A stretch of DNA of 64,000 bases from NCBI GenBank assembly GCA_023213235.1, contig CP096137.1:693587-757586 (forward strand), read 5' to 3'. The notes under the pieces are model-generated. The model was not told the origin of the DNA, made no database searches, and saw nothing but the letters and a program-made list of their open reading frames with translations. Below, in pieces: positions 27,127-35,775 of the stretch. Numbering within the stretch: the stretch's first letter is position 1; each line of letters begins with the position of its first letter. The position numbers were made by a program, and so were the translations under genes. The stretch is from Elusimicrobiota bacterium. GTDB taxonomy: Bacteria; Elusimicrobiota; Elusimicrobia; UBA1565; UBA9628.

Positions 27127-27214
27127 AGTAGACCGCGCCCAATAAGCAGAACGAACACCGCGAGCGCGATGCCCCAGCTCGCGCATTGCGGCCGTCTTCC
27201 GCGAACACGGGCAC
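27107..27214 (-). CDS. Possible small leaderless protein
   Basis: GTG at 27214 lies six bases after a perfect TATAAT box, the arrangement of other genes here. The frame encodes 35 residues ending in LLGAVYFTFRGA. Another frame of the same stretch reads WGIALAVFVLLIG, so with one base lost and one gained the product would be a single-helix membrane protein. Existence is uncertain; it overlaps the end of the channel gene. Confidence 0.35.
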   Translation of the reverse strand: MPVFAEDGRNARAGASRSRCSFCLLGAVYFTFRGA

Positions 27215-27220
27215 GCGCCG

Positions 27221-27226
27221 ATTATA
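27221..27226 (-). promoter_or_regulatory. Perfect TATAAT box before a GTG
   Basis: TATAAT on the minus strand, six bases, then GTG at 27214. It overlaps the stop codon of the receiver gene upstream. Confidence 0.45.
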
Positions 27227-27593
27227 CCGAAACGCCGAAGGCGAGCGCCTTGCGCACGGCGAGTTCGAGCGCGGCCGGCGTGAACGGCTTGCGCAGGAAC
27301 GCGTGGGCGCCGAGCTTCATGGCCTGCTGGCGGTGGGCGGGGCTCGTCGAGCCGCTCATCATCAGCACGGGAACCTGGCTCTCGCTGCGGATGATGCGCA
27401 GCAGCTCGAGGCCGCTCATGCCCGGCAGCACGACGTCGATGATGACGAGGGCGTGGGTCTCGCGGCGGAACTTCCGGAAGGCGGTCTCCGCGTCCGGGGC
27501 GTGATGAAAGGCGCGCCCGCGCTTGGCGAGCCAGGCGGCCATCACGCGCGCGAGGTCGCTCTCGTCCTCGACGATCAGTATCCGGGCGGGCAT
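27222..27593 (-). CDS. Stand-alone response regulator receiver
   Basis: A 123-residue CheY-like domain: RILIVEDESDLARV (acidic pair), VIIDVVLPGMSGLELL (phospho-acceptor Asp), VLMMSGSTSP (Thr/Ser switch) and FLRKPFTPAAL (Lys). There is no output domain, so it acts by protein-protein contact. No histidine kinase is encoded nearby. A very AT-rich 5' region with two TATAAT boxes precedes it. Confidence 0.9.
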   Translation of the reverse strand: MPARILIVEDESDLARVMAAWLAKRGRAFHHAPDAETAFRKFRRETHALVIIDVVLPGMSGLELLRIIRSESQVPVLMMSGSTSPAHRQQAMKLGAHAFLRKPFTPAALELAVRKALAFGVSV

Positions 27594-27599
27594 CAGTTA

Positions 27600-27605
27600 A
27601 TTATA
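27600..27605 (-). promoter_or_regulatory. -10 box of receiver gene, leaderless type
   Basis: TATAAT, six bases (TAACTG), then ATG at 27593. A second TATAAT lies a few bases further upstream. Confidence 0.5.
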
Positions 27606-27689
27606 AATATTATAAGAGCGCGAAAGTGCGTCAAGGGTCGTCCAAAATGAAGTCACTGGACCTCCATGTCCCGTCCGTCACTCGCGCCC

Positions 27690-27695
27690 TATACT
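27690..27695 (+). promoter_or_regulatory. -10 box of PilZ-glycosyltransferase gene
   Basis: TATACT, six bases (GTCGGC), then ATG at 27702. Predicted leaderless transcript. Confidence 0.5.
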
Positions 27696-27701
27696 GTCGG
27701 C

Positions 27702-29317
27702 ATGACTCCGCTACGGACACCCCTCAGCGCGAGCGGAATCTCCCCGGCCCCCGCGGCCGGCGAGCGCCGCAGCAAGCCCCGAACCATCGACGTCTTCCCC
27801 GTCACGCTGGAGCCCGCCGACCGGCGCTTCAAGGCCTCCGTGAACGGGTCCACGCGCGACTACGACGAAGCCGGCGCCTGCGTCCGCGCCCGCAAGTCCC
27901 TGCCGGTCGGGGCCAAGGTCAAGGTCCGCCTGCTGATGCCGCGCACGATGTCGGAGTTTTTCCGCGGCATGCGCATCGAGTTCCACGCCCACGTCGCGGC
28001 CGTGCGGCCCGCGCGCGGGGGGACGGGCACGAGGTCATCCTCGCCTGGGACAAGCCTCTGTCGGAAATGGTGGGGCGGATCATCAAGAAGCACCAGATCC
28101 GCGTCGGGGCGGCCGTGAGCCTGCTGCTGGCGCTCGTGATCTGGCTGCGCTACGCGAGCCTCGACTATTTCTGGTACGCGCCCGTGTTCTTCGTCTACAG
28201 CACGGCGCTGGCGACCTTTCTGCTGTCGCGCTTCTTCATCTCCTGGGCGCACGAGCCCCCGCCGATGACGGGCTACACGCCCTCGATCAGCGTCGTGATC
28301 TCCGTGCGCAACGAGCAGGACGCGATCGCGCGCACGGTCGACAAGATCTACCAGGCCGACTACCCCGACCATCTGCGCGAGGTCATCGTCGTCGACGACG
28401 GCTCGACCGACGGGACGGCGAAGGCGCTCGAGGAACTGCGCAAGAAGTACTCGACGCTCAGCGTGCGCTCGCTGCCGCCGCAGGGAAAGCGCCAGGCCAT
28501 GGCGGCGGGAGTGCGCGCGGCCAACGGCGAAATCATCGTGTTCGTCGACTCGGACACCTTCATCATGCACGACACGCTGCGCCAGATCGTCTGCGGATTC
28601 GAGGATCCGACGCTCGGGGCGTCCGCGGGCTACACCGGCGTGGAGAACTCGACGAAGAACGCGTTGACCGGGATGCAGGAGGTGCGGTACTACGTCTCGA
28701 ACCGCCTGCTGAAGTCCTCCGAGAGCATCTTCGGGTGCGTGACGTGCTGTCCGGGGTGCCTGTCGGCGTACCGGAAGTCGTACCTGCTCGAAATCCTGCA
28801 GACCTGGCTCGACCAGAAATTCCTGGGCCTGCCCGCGACCTTCGGCGACGACCGCAGCCTGACGAACTTCATCCTGAGGAAGTACCGCGTGATCTACAAC
28901 GACCGCGCGATCGCCTCGACGCTCGTGCCCGAGACGTGGGGGCACTACATGCGCCAGCAGCTGCGCTGGAAGAAGTCCTGGCTGCGCGAGACGTGGATCG
29001 CGAGCGGCTTCATGTACAAGAAGCACCCGGTCGCGGTGCTTTCGTTCTACGCGTCGTCGTTCTTCAGCCTGATGTCGCCCGTCATGCTGCTGCGCGTGCT
29101 GTTCCTCGAGGGCGGGGGCAACGACTCGGTCCTCATGTTCTACCTGACGGGCCTCGTGCTGATCGCGCTGCTGCAGTCGCTGTACTTCCTGTACAAGCGG
29201 CCGAGCCCGAACTGGGCGCTCGGGATGCTGTGGATGGCCAGCTCGCTCGTGATCATGGGGCCGCAGACGTACTACGCGCTGCTCACGGTGAGGAAAAACC
29301 ACTGGGGCACGCGTTGA
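27702..29317 (+). CDS. PilZ domain fused to processive GT2 glycosyltransferase
   Basis: About 538 residues once one base is restored at the G run 28017-28022. The N-terminal PilZ domain (about 1-120) has RRSKPR (RxxxR, c-di-GMP binding) and DYDEAGACV in place of DxSxxG. Two membrane helices, then a GT2 catalytic domain follow: VISVRNEQDAIA, VVDDGSTDGT, FVDSDTF (DxD), GDDRSLTNF and QQLRWKKSW (QxxRW), plus C-terminal helices. This is the layout of hyaluronan/cellulose-type synthases, which extrude the polymer they make. The last PilZ strand (EVILAWDKP) lies in the transferase frame, so it is one fusion gene. Likely c-di-GMP-controlled exopolysaccharide synthesis. Confidence 0.75.
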
Positions 29318-30033
29318 GGTTCCTGCCCGCCGCGGGGCTGGCCGCGGCGCTCTCGGCCGGGTGCGCGACGCCCGCCGGCGACCTGGCGCGCTGGAAGACG
29401 GCGTCGACGGGCTTCGGCTCGGTGTCCGCCGGCGGCGACGGAACTTTGGCCGCGCGCACGATGGCGAGCACGCGGACGTCGGAGACGCACGCGTTCCTTT
29501 CGCTCGGCCCCAAGCTGGTCGCGCCTTTCGCCTATGAGGCGCGCGTCGTGACCGACGCGCAGAACCGGCGCAACGCGCCTCCGAACGACTGGGAGGCGGC
29601 CTGGCTCGTGTGGAGCTTCACCGACCGGCGCCACTTCTACTATTTCGTCGCGAAACCGACGGGCTGGGAGCTCGGCAAGCGCGACCCGGCGTTCCGCGGC
29701 GGCCAGCGCTTCCTGGCCGACGGCAAGGAGCCCGCGTTCCCGCTCGGCAAGTGGGCGAAGATCCGCGTCGAGCAGGACGAGGACTCGCGCATGAGCGTGT
29801 ACGCCGACGGGAAGCTCGTCGTGACCTTCACCGACGTGCAGCGCCCCTACAGGGCCGGGCGCGTCGGGTTCTACGGGGAGGATTGCGAGGCGCGCCTGGC
29901 CGACGTGCGCGCCGCGTCAGGCGAGGATCAGCTTCAGGCCGGCGATGACGAGGACCGCGGAGAGGAGGCGGCGGATCGCCGCGGGCGCCAGGCGTCTGCT
30001 TCCCAGGTGCGAGCCGATCGCGCCGCCGACTAG
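29314..30033 (+). CDS. Lipoprotein with concanavalin-like domain
   Basis: TTG start at 29314 overlaps the glycosyltransferase stop (TTGA). A lipobox LSAGC at residue 17 follows a hydrophobic signal. The body (FLSLGPKLVAPFAYEARV, DWEAAWLVWSFTDRRHFYYF, LGKWAKIRVEQDEDSRMSVYADG, GRVGFYGED) resembles the DUF1080/laminin-G-like jelly roll found in sugar-binding proteins. The last 35 residues run antisense into the TSUP gene and are probably not native; the true end is likely near 29920. It could bind the polymer made by the preceding synthase. Confidence 0.65.
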   Translation: MRFLPAAGLAAALSAGCATPAGDLARWKTASTGFGSVSAGGDGTLAARTMASTRTSETHAFLSLGPKLVAPFAYEARVVTDAQNRRNAPPNDWEAAWLVWSFTDRRHFYYFVAKPTGWELGKRDPAFRGGQRFLADGKEPAFPLGKWAKIRVEQDEDSRMSVYADGKLVVTFTDVQRPYRAGRVGFYGEDCEARLADVRAASGEDQLQAGDDEDRGEEAADRRGRQASASQVRADRAAD

Positions 30034-30630
30034 GGCGGCGCCCGCGAGCGGCCAGACGAAGGACGGAACGCCTCCGCCCGACCCGAGAAGGCCGGCCAGC
30101 CCGCTGATCGAATTGACGAGGATGAACGCCGCGGAGACGCCCGCGACCGTCTTCGTGGCGCCCCAGCCCATGATCAGGGCCAGCGGCGTCAGAAAGATGC
30201 CGCCGCCGGTGCCCGTGAGGCCCGACAGCAGGCCGAGCGCCGCGCCGGCGCCGAGGGCGGCGGGAACGGGAGGAGGCGCCGCGCCGGGCTTCTCCCCGGG
30301 ATTCCAGAGGAAGCGCGCGGCCGAGAACAGGAGTACGACGCCGAGCGCCGCCTTGAGCGCGGCGGCGGGCAGGCTCAGCAGGCCGCCGAGGAACGCGAAG
30401 GGCGCGGACACGACGGCGAACGGCCAGAACAATCGCCAGGAGAAATGCCCGGCCCGGCAGAACTGAATCGTTCCGACCGTCGCGACGAGGATGTTGAGCA
30501 CGAGGGCCGCGGGTTTAAGCTCGGCGGGGACGACGCCGCACAGGGTCATCACCGCGATGTAGCCCGAGGCGCCCGCGTGGCCGACGCAGGCGTAGAGGAA
30601 CGCGACGACGAGGACGCCCAGGGCGAGCAA
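29917..30630 (-). CDS. TSUP (TauE/SafE) family membrane transporter
   Basis: About 237 residues, eight helices, with both TSUP signatures: VGHAGASGYIAVMTLCGV in the first repeat and GLLSGLTGTGGGIFLTPLAL in the second. The start is taken as TTG at 30630, two bases after the receiver stop, because the hydrophobic N-terminus LLALGVLVVAFLYACVGH starts there. Family members export sulfite, sulfoacetate or related anions; the substrate is unknown. Confidence 0.75.
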   Translation of the reverse strand: MLALGVLVVAFLYACVGHAGASGYIAVMTLCGVVPAELKPAALVLNILVATVGTIQFCRAGHFSWRLFWPFAVVSAPFAFLGGLLSLPAAALKAALGVVLLFSAARFLWNPGEKPGAAPPPVPAALGAGAALGLLSGLTGTGGGIFLTPLALIMGWGATKTVAGVSAAFILVNSISGLAGLLGSGGGVPSFVWPLAGAALVGGAIGSHLGSRRLAPAAIRRLLSAVLVIAGLKLILA

Positions 30631-30632
30631 GG

Positions 30633-31018
30633 TCAGCCCTTGGCCGACCAGCTGTTCGGGTCGAGCATCTCCGCGACCAAAGTGCGCAGGACGTCGAGCG
30701 CCACGGGCTTGAGGAGGAAGCGCACGCGCGGCTCGGGGGGATCTGCCCGGCGAAGCGGACGGCCTCGGTGCCGCTGATGAAGAGGACCGGAAGCTGGCGC
30801 GTCTCGGGGCGCGCGCGCAGCCCGGCCAGCACCTCGACGCCGGTCTTGCCCGGCATCTGGTAGTCGATGAGGGCCAGGTCCGGCCGGCCCTCGAGAACGG
30901 CGCTCTCGGCGGCCTCGGCATCGGAGCAGACGGAGACGTCGTGGCCCTCGCCGCGCAGGCATTCCGCCAGCAGGTCCGAGAGGGTTTCCTCGTCGTCGAC
31001 GATCAGGATCCGGGCCAA
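30633..31018 (-). CDS. Stand-alone response regulator receiver (frameshifted)
   Basis: About 128 residues: RILIVDDEETLSDLL, LALIDYQMPGKTGVEVL (Asp), VLFISGTEAVRFA and, in another frame after the six-G run 30735-30740, VRFLLKPVALDVLRTL with the conserved Lys-Pro. It starts with TTG. Similar in type to the receiver at 27222-27593. No kinase or output domain is encoded nearby. The TSUP gene follows by two bases. Confidence 0.8.
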
Positions 31019-31072
31019 GCGCTCACTATCATAAGCTCGGCGCGGAGGCCCGTCAAGAGCGTCCCGGTCACT

Positions 31073-32047
31073 CTAGCGGGACGCGGCGCGGCGCAGGCGG
31101 TCCATGACGGCGCGGCCGACGCCCCGGTCGGGCACGGTCTCGACGTAGAGCGTCTCGACGCCGGCGGCCTCGGCCGCGCGCAGCGCCGCGAACAGGCCGC
31201 GCGCGTAGGCCGCGGCCCCGCCGGGCACGCGCAGGGACCACCGGGGCTTCGCGCCCGCGCGCGGCGAACGGTGGACGAGCCCCGTTCCGGGGGCCGCGAG
31301 GCCGGCGAGGCCCCCGCGCCGCACGAGCGCCGCCGGCGTCAGGATCACGCGGCAGGACGGAGCGTAATGACGGTGGCGCGTCCCCGGCGCGGCCGGAGCG
31401 CGCCGGCCCGGCTCGGCGACCGGGACGCCGGCGGCGCGCGCGATCGCCTCGTCGGTGAGCGTGCCGCGGCGCAGGACGACGGGGCGCCTGCCGCGCGCGT
31501 CGACGATCGTCGACTCGAGGCCGCCGGCGCAGGGGCCGCCGTCGAGGATCAGGGGGACGCGGCCCTTCAGGTCGCGCAGCACGTGCGCGGCCGTCGTCGG
31601 GCTCGGACGGCCCGAGCGGTTGGCCGACGGGGCGGCGACGGGCTCGCCGAGCACCCGCAGCAGGGCGCGCGCCGCCGGGTGCGAGGGGCAGCGCACGGCG
31701 ACGGTGCGTCCGCCGGCGACGACGGCCGCGGGGACCGCCGCGGACTTCTCGAGAACGAGGGTCAGGGGCCCCGGCCAGAAGGCGTCCATCAGTCGCCGCG
31801 CGAGCGGCGTCACGCGCCGCGAGACGCGGTCGAGCATCTCCGGGCCGTCGACGTGCACGATCAGCGGGTTGTCGGATGGCCGCCCCTTCGCGGCGTAGAC
31901 GCGTCGCGCGGCCGCGGCGTCGAAGGCGCGCGCGCCGAGGCCGTAGACGGTCTCGGTCGGAAAGGCCACGAGGCCGCCGGCGCGCAGGATCGCGGCCGCG
32001 TCGGCCAGCGAGTTCCGGTCGGGGCGGCGGACGCGCGTGCGGATCAC
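31073..32047 (-). CDS. tsaC: Threonylcarbamoyl-AMP synthase, Sua5/YrdC family
   Basis: A 324-residue protein with a full YrdC domain (FPTETVYGLGARAFD, VYAAKGRPSDNPLIVHV, FWPGPLTLVLEK, RCPSHPAARALL, APSANRSGRPSPT, STIVDARG) and a C-terminal Sua5 domain after PGTRHRHYAPSCRV. It makes threonylcarbamoyl-AMP for the t6A37 modification of ANN-decoding tRNAs. The Sua5-length architecture is more common in archaea, yeast and some bacteria than the short TsaC form. GTG start six bases after TATAAT. Confidence 0.95.
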   Translation of the reverse strand: MIRTRVRRPDRNSLADAAAILRAGGLVAFPTETVYGLGARAFDAAAARRVYAAKGRPSDNPLIVHVDGPEMLDRVSRRVTPLARRLMDAFWPGPLTLVLEKSAAVPAAVVAGGRTVAVRCPSHPAARALLRVLGEPVAAPSANRSGRPSPTTAAHVLRDLKGRVPLILDGGPCAGGLESTIVDARGRRPVVLRRGTLTDEAIARAAGVPVAEPGRRAPAAPGTRHRHYAPSCRVILTPAALVRRGGLAGLAAPGTGLVHRSPRAGAKPRWSLRVPGGAAAYARGLFAALRAAEAAGVETLYVETVPDRGVGRAVMDRLRRAASR

Positions 32048-32053
32048 GGACTC

Positions 32054-32059
32054 ATTATA
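32054..32059 (-). promoter_or_regulatory. -10 box of tsaC, leaderless type
   Basis: TATAAT, six bases (GAGTCC), then GTG at 32047. Confidence 0.5.
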
Positions 32060-32074
32060 GATAAACGCCCGGCG

Positions 32075-32103
32075 TTGACGGGTCCCGGCGGCGGGGGTAT
32101 ACT
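32075..32103 (+). promoter_or_regulatory. Canonical sigma70-type promoter, leaderless
   Basis: TTGACG (32075-32080), 17-base spacer, TATACT (32098-32103), six bases, then ATG at 32110. The predicted +1 is the A of ATG. Confidence 0.7.
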
Positions 32104-32109
32104 GCGCCG

Positions 32110-33579
32110 ATGTTCGAGAGCGCCGAGCTCGGCCGAGAGGTCGATAAAGAAGAGTTCGAGAAGCGCGTCCCGGCCCTGCGGGCGCGGATCCTGCGCGCGC
32201 AGCAGGCGCTGGCCGGCACCGGTCTGCGCCTGGTGATCGTCGTCGGTGGCGTCGAGGGCTCCGGCAAGACCGAGCTCGCGCGCCGTTTCCTCGAGTGGAT
32301 GGACGCGCGCGGCCTGCGCGTGGAGTCGTTCGCCGACCGCTCGGATGAGGAAGAGGAGCGTCCCTGCTACTGGCGCTATTGGCGGGTCCTGCCGCCCGCC
32401 GGGCACGGCGCGGTCCTGGTGTCCTCGTGGTACACGCCGGCGATCGTCGGGCGGGTGATGGGCGAGTCCTCCTCCGGGGAGCTCGATCAGGCGCTCGACC
32501 GGGCGATCGCCTTCGAGACGATGCTGGTCCGCGAGGGCACGGTCCTCGTCAAGCTGTGGCTGCACCTCTCGAAGAAGGCGCAGCGCCGCCGCTTCAAGGA
32601 GCTGGAGGCCGATCCGGCCACGGCCTGGCGCGTGACCAAGCGCGACTGGAAGTACGCGAAGCGCTACGGCCGCTTCCGCAAGGTCTGCGAGCGGGCGCTC
32701 GCGAAGACCGGCACCGCGCAGGCGCCCTGGACCGTCGTCGACGCGGAGGACCGGCGCTGGCGCGACCTCTCCGCGGGCGAGGCCGTCGCCGCCGCGCTCG
32801 AGGCCGGCCTCGAGCGCGCGAAGGCGAAGCCGCCGAAGGGCGTCCCGGACCGCTCGAAGCCGCCTGTCCCGAACGTGCTGAGCCGGCTCGACATGTCGAA
32901 GGACGCCGACGGCGATTACGAGGACAAGCTCGAGAAGCGCCAGCGCCGCGTCGCCCTGCTTTTCCGCGAGCTGCTCCGGCAGAAGCGCTCCCTGATCTGC
33001 GCGTTCGAGGGCGTCGACGCCGCGGGCAAGGGCGGCGCGATCCGCCGGCTGCTCGCCGCGACCGACGTGCGCGACGCGCGGGTGATGTCGGTCGCCGCGC
33101 CGACCGACGAGGAGCGCGCGCACCCGTACCTGTGGCGCTTCTGGCGGCAGCTGCCGCGCGTCGGGAACGCGACGATCTACGACCGCTCCTGGTACGGGCG
33201 CGTGCTCGTCGAGCGGGTCGAGGGCTTCTGCTCTCGCGACGACTGGAAGCGCGCCTACGAGGAGATCGGCGCGTTCGAGGAGGAGTTGACGGAGGCCGGC
33301 GTGATCGTCTGCAAGTTCTGGCTGCAGATCTCGGCCGCCGAGCAACTGCGCCGCTTCAAGGAGCGCGTGAAAACGCCGTTCAAGCAGTACAAGATCACCG
33401 AAGAGGACTGGCGCAACCGAAGGAAGTGGGACGCCTACCAGGCCGCGGCCGTCGAGATGATCGAGAGGACGAGCTCGCCCGACGCGCCTTGGATCCTGAT
33501 CCCGGCGGAGCGCAAGAAATATGCCCGGCTGAAGGTCCTCGAGGCCGTCGCCGACCGCCTCGAGGAAGAGCTCGGCTGA
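32110..33579 (+). CDS. pap: Polyphosphate:AMP phosphotransferase (tandem PPK2)
   Basis: A 489-residue protein made of two PPK2 domains. The second (from about residue 265) is complete: AFEGVDAAGKGGAIRRLL (Walker A), YDRSWYGRVLVERVEG (Walker B/lid) and KFWLQIS. The first keeps GGVEGSGKTELARRF but has SSWYTPAIVG where DRSWYGR is expected, so it is probably catalytically weak. Two-domain PPK2 enzymes such as PAP from Acinetobacter convert AMP to ADP with polyphosphate. Cytoplasmic; salvages AMP when ATP is low. Intact frame. Confidence 0.9.
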   Translation: MFESAELGREVDKEEFEKRVPALRARILRAQQALAGTGLRLVIVVGGVEGSGKTELARRFLEWMDARGLRVESFADRSDEEEERPCYWRYWRVLPPAGHGAVLVSSWYTPAIVGRVMGESSSGELDQALDRAIAFETMLVREGTVLVKLWLHLSKKAQRRRFKELEADPATAWRVTKRDWKYAKRYGRFRKVCERALAKTGTAQAPWTVVDAEDRRWRDLSAGEAVAAALEAGLERAKAKPPKGVPDRSKPPVPNVLSRLDMSKDADGDYEDKLEKRQRRVALLFRELLRQKRSLICAFEGVDAAGKGGAIRRLLAATDVRDARVMSVAAPTDEERAHPYLWRFWRQLPRVGNATIYDRSWYGRVLVERVEGFCSRDDWKRAYEEIGAFEEELTEAGVIVCKFWLQISAAEQLRRFKERVKTPFKQYKITEEDWRNRRKWDAYQAAAVEMIERTSSPDAPWILIPAERKKYARLKVLEAVADRLEEELG

Positions 33580-33610
33580 AGAGCGCCTCCGCCGCCCCGC
33601 CGCTCGGCGC

Positions 33611-34211
33611 TCAGGGTAAGCGCCGGTCGAGTTCGGCTCGCTCCCCGGGGTCGAGCCCGATGGAATAGGCCTGCCATTTGATGAACGACTCGCACTCCTC
33701 GAAGGTCGCGGGCACCGACCACTCCGGGCCCGCGTAGCGGCGGCCGATCTGCTCGCCCGAGGCAGAATCAGTAAAAGACTCGTCGAGGATGCGCGGGATC
33801 AGGTTGCCGTAGATCTGGAAGGCGGAGGCCGCGTACATCGCATGCGCGCCCTTCTCCTTGGCGAGGCGCGCCGGCGAGGGGGGACGCGCGGATGATCTCG
33901 AGAACGAGATCGCGCGCCGCCGCCTGCCGTTCCATCTTGCCCGCGACCAGGCGCTTCACCTCGGCCATCTGGGCCTCCACTGCGGCGCGGTCGGCGCCGT
34001 CCTTGGCGGCGGCTCCGGGATAGGCCGCCATCATGCGCTCCGCGCGGGCCTTCCACGACATCCAATCGGCTGAAAGGATCGCGAGTTCGGCGCGTCGCGC
34101 GGGCCCGAGCACGTCGACGGGCACCGGCTGAGGCAAGAGCGGGATCGGGGTCTGAGGCTGAGCGCGGACCGGCGCGGCCAGGGCGGCCGCCGCGAGGAGG
34201 GCATAGATCAT
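33611..34211 (-). CDS. Secreted hypothetical protein (frameshifted)
   Basis: About 200 residues. Signal peptide MIYALLAAAALAAPVRA, Pro-rich linker (PQTPIPLLPQPVPVDV), then a helical domain with DWMSWKARAERMMAAYPG and, after a frame change at the six-G run 33878-33883, MYAASAFQIYGNLIPRIL and ECESFIKWQAYSIG. No known domain. TAATCT lies six bases before the ATG, the leaderless arrangement. Periplasmic; function unknown. Confidence 0.55.
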
Positions 34212-34281
34212 GCCCTCAGATTACATCGATTAGGGGAAGCGTCCCAGTGCCGATCGGCCCAGGCCCCGCTCGACGAAAGGC

Positions 34282-35727
34282 CTAGGGGATCAGGATGCCC
34301 GCGATGTTCGCGGTCATGAAGGTCGCGATCATGCCGACGACCATGGCCTTGAGGCCGAGCTTGGCCAGGTCGTGCCGGCGCGTCGGGGCGATGCCCGAGA
34401 TGCCGCCGATCTGGATCGCGATCGAGGAGAAGTTCGCGAAGCCCGACAGCGCGTAGCTCGCGATCACGATCGAGCGGTGCGACAGCGGCTGGCCGCTCTT
34501 GAGGATGTCGGTCAGCTGCAGGTAGGCGACGAACTCGTTGAGCACGGTCTTCACGCCGATGAGCTTGCCGACGGTCCAGCAGTCCTGGACCGGCACGCCC
34601 ATCAGCCAGGCGAAGGGCCAGCCGATCACGGCGAGCGCGTTCTCGAGGCTGACCTGCGGGTAACCGGCGTACGCGCCGCCCGCCTTGAGCATCGCGTTGA
34701 GCATCGAGATCAGCGCGATGAAGGCGAGCAGCATCGCCGCGACGTTGAAGGCGAGGCCCAAGCCCTCGGAGGCGCCGCGCGCCGCCGCGTCGATGACGTT
34801 GGCGTCGATCTTCTCGCGGCTCATCTTCACGTGGCCGAGCGTCTTCGGCGTCCCCGTCTCGGGCATCGCGATCTTGGCGCAGACGAGCGCGGCCGGCGCC
34901 GACATCACGGACTGCGCGATCAGGTGGCCCGCGATGTCGGGAAAGTACTGGTGGAGCATGCCGACGTAGGCCGCGAGCACGCCGCCGGCCGTGTTCGCGA
35001 AGCCGCCGACCATGATGGCGAGCAGTTCGGAGTTCGTCATGTCCTTGACGTAGGGCTTCACGACGAGCGGCGCCTCGGTCTGGCCGACGAAGATGTTCGC
35101 GGCGGTCGACAGCGTCTCGGCGCCGGAGGTCTTCATCGTCTTGTACATGACGACGGCGAACAAGTCGACGATCCACTGCATGAGCCCGATGTGGTAGCCG
35201 ACCGTCATCAGCGCGGAGACGAAGATGATCGTCGGCAGGACGTTGAAGGCGAAGTTGATCATCGGGGCCTCGATCTGCCCCGTGACGAACGAGCCGAACA
35301 GGAACTTGGTGCCCTCGTTCGTGAAGCCCAGGAGCGCCATGGTCCCCGCGTTCAGCTTCTGGAAGAACCACAGGCCGGGGCCCGTCTTGAGGACGAGCAC
35401 GCCGAAGAGCAGCTGCAAGGCCATGCCCCAGGCCACGAGTTTCCAGTCGACTTTCTTGCGGTCCGTCGAGATCAGCCAGCAGATGCCGACGAGCGCGAAC
35501 AGCCCGAGGAACGAGGTCGAGCGCTCGAGCACCGTGCTCGGGGCCTCGGCGGCGGCGCGCGCGTCCATCTGCGCCTTGATCTGATCGGCCTGGGAAGCTT
35601 GCGCGGCGGGCTTGTCCTGCGCCGCCGTGCCGGAGAAGGCGACGGTTCCCAGCGCCCCGAACAGGCCGCACAGCGCGTAAATGGTCCAGATGCGGCCGAG
35701 ACGGCGCAGAGGGGCGGGGAGGTTCAT
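34282..35727 (-). CDS. Concentrative nucleoside transporter, CNT/NupC family
   Basis: A 481-residue protein. An N-terminal hydrophobic segment and a 40-residue Ala/Gln-rich stretch come before the CNT core: GQTEAPLVVKPYV, SELLAIMVGGFANTAGGVLAAYVG and the C-terminal NEFVAYLQL with ALSGFANFSSIAIQIGGI. CNT carriers import nucleosides with Na+ or H+. TACAAT lies six bases before the ATG. Together with the nearby PPK2 enzyme it could belong to nucleotide salvage. Inner membrane. Confidence 0.9.
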   Translation of the reverse strand: MNLPAPLRRLGRIWTIYALCGLFGALGTVAFSGTAAQDKPAAQASQADQIKAQMDARAAAEAPSTVLERSTSFLGLFALVGICWLISTDRKKVDWKLVAWGMALQLLFGVLVLKTGPGLWFFQKLNAGTMALLGFTNEGTKFLFGSFVTGQIEAPMINFAFNVLPTIIFVSALMTVGYHIGLMQWIVDLFAVVMYKTMKTSGAETLSTAANIFVGQTEAPLVVKPYVKDMTNSELLAIMVGGFANTAGGVLAAYVGMLHQYFPDIAGHLIAQSVMSAPAALVCAKIAMPETGTPKTLGHVKMSREKIDANVIDAAARGASEGLGLAFNVAAMLLAFIALISMLNAMLKAGGAYAGYPQVSLENALAVIGWPFAWLMGVPVQDCWTVGKLIGVKTVLNEFVAYLQLTDILKSGQPLSHRSIVIASYALSGFANFSSIAIQIGGISGIAPTRRHDLAKLGLKAMVVGMIATFMTANIAGILIP

Positions 35728-35733
35728 GACCGA

Positions 35734-35739
35734 ATTGTA
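35734..35739 (-). promoter_or_regulatory. -10 box of CNT transporter, leaderless type
   Basis: TACAAT on the minus strand, six bases, then ATG at 35727. Confidence 0.45.
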
Positions 35740-35775
35740 CCAAAGGCCCGTAGTCATTTTTCTAATATGGAGCCC

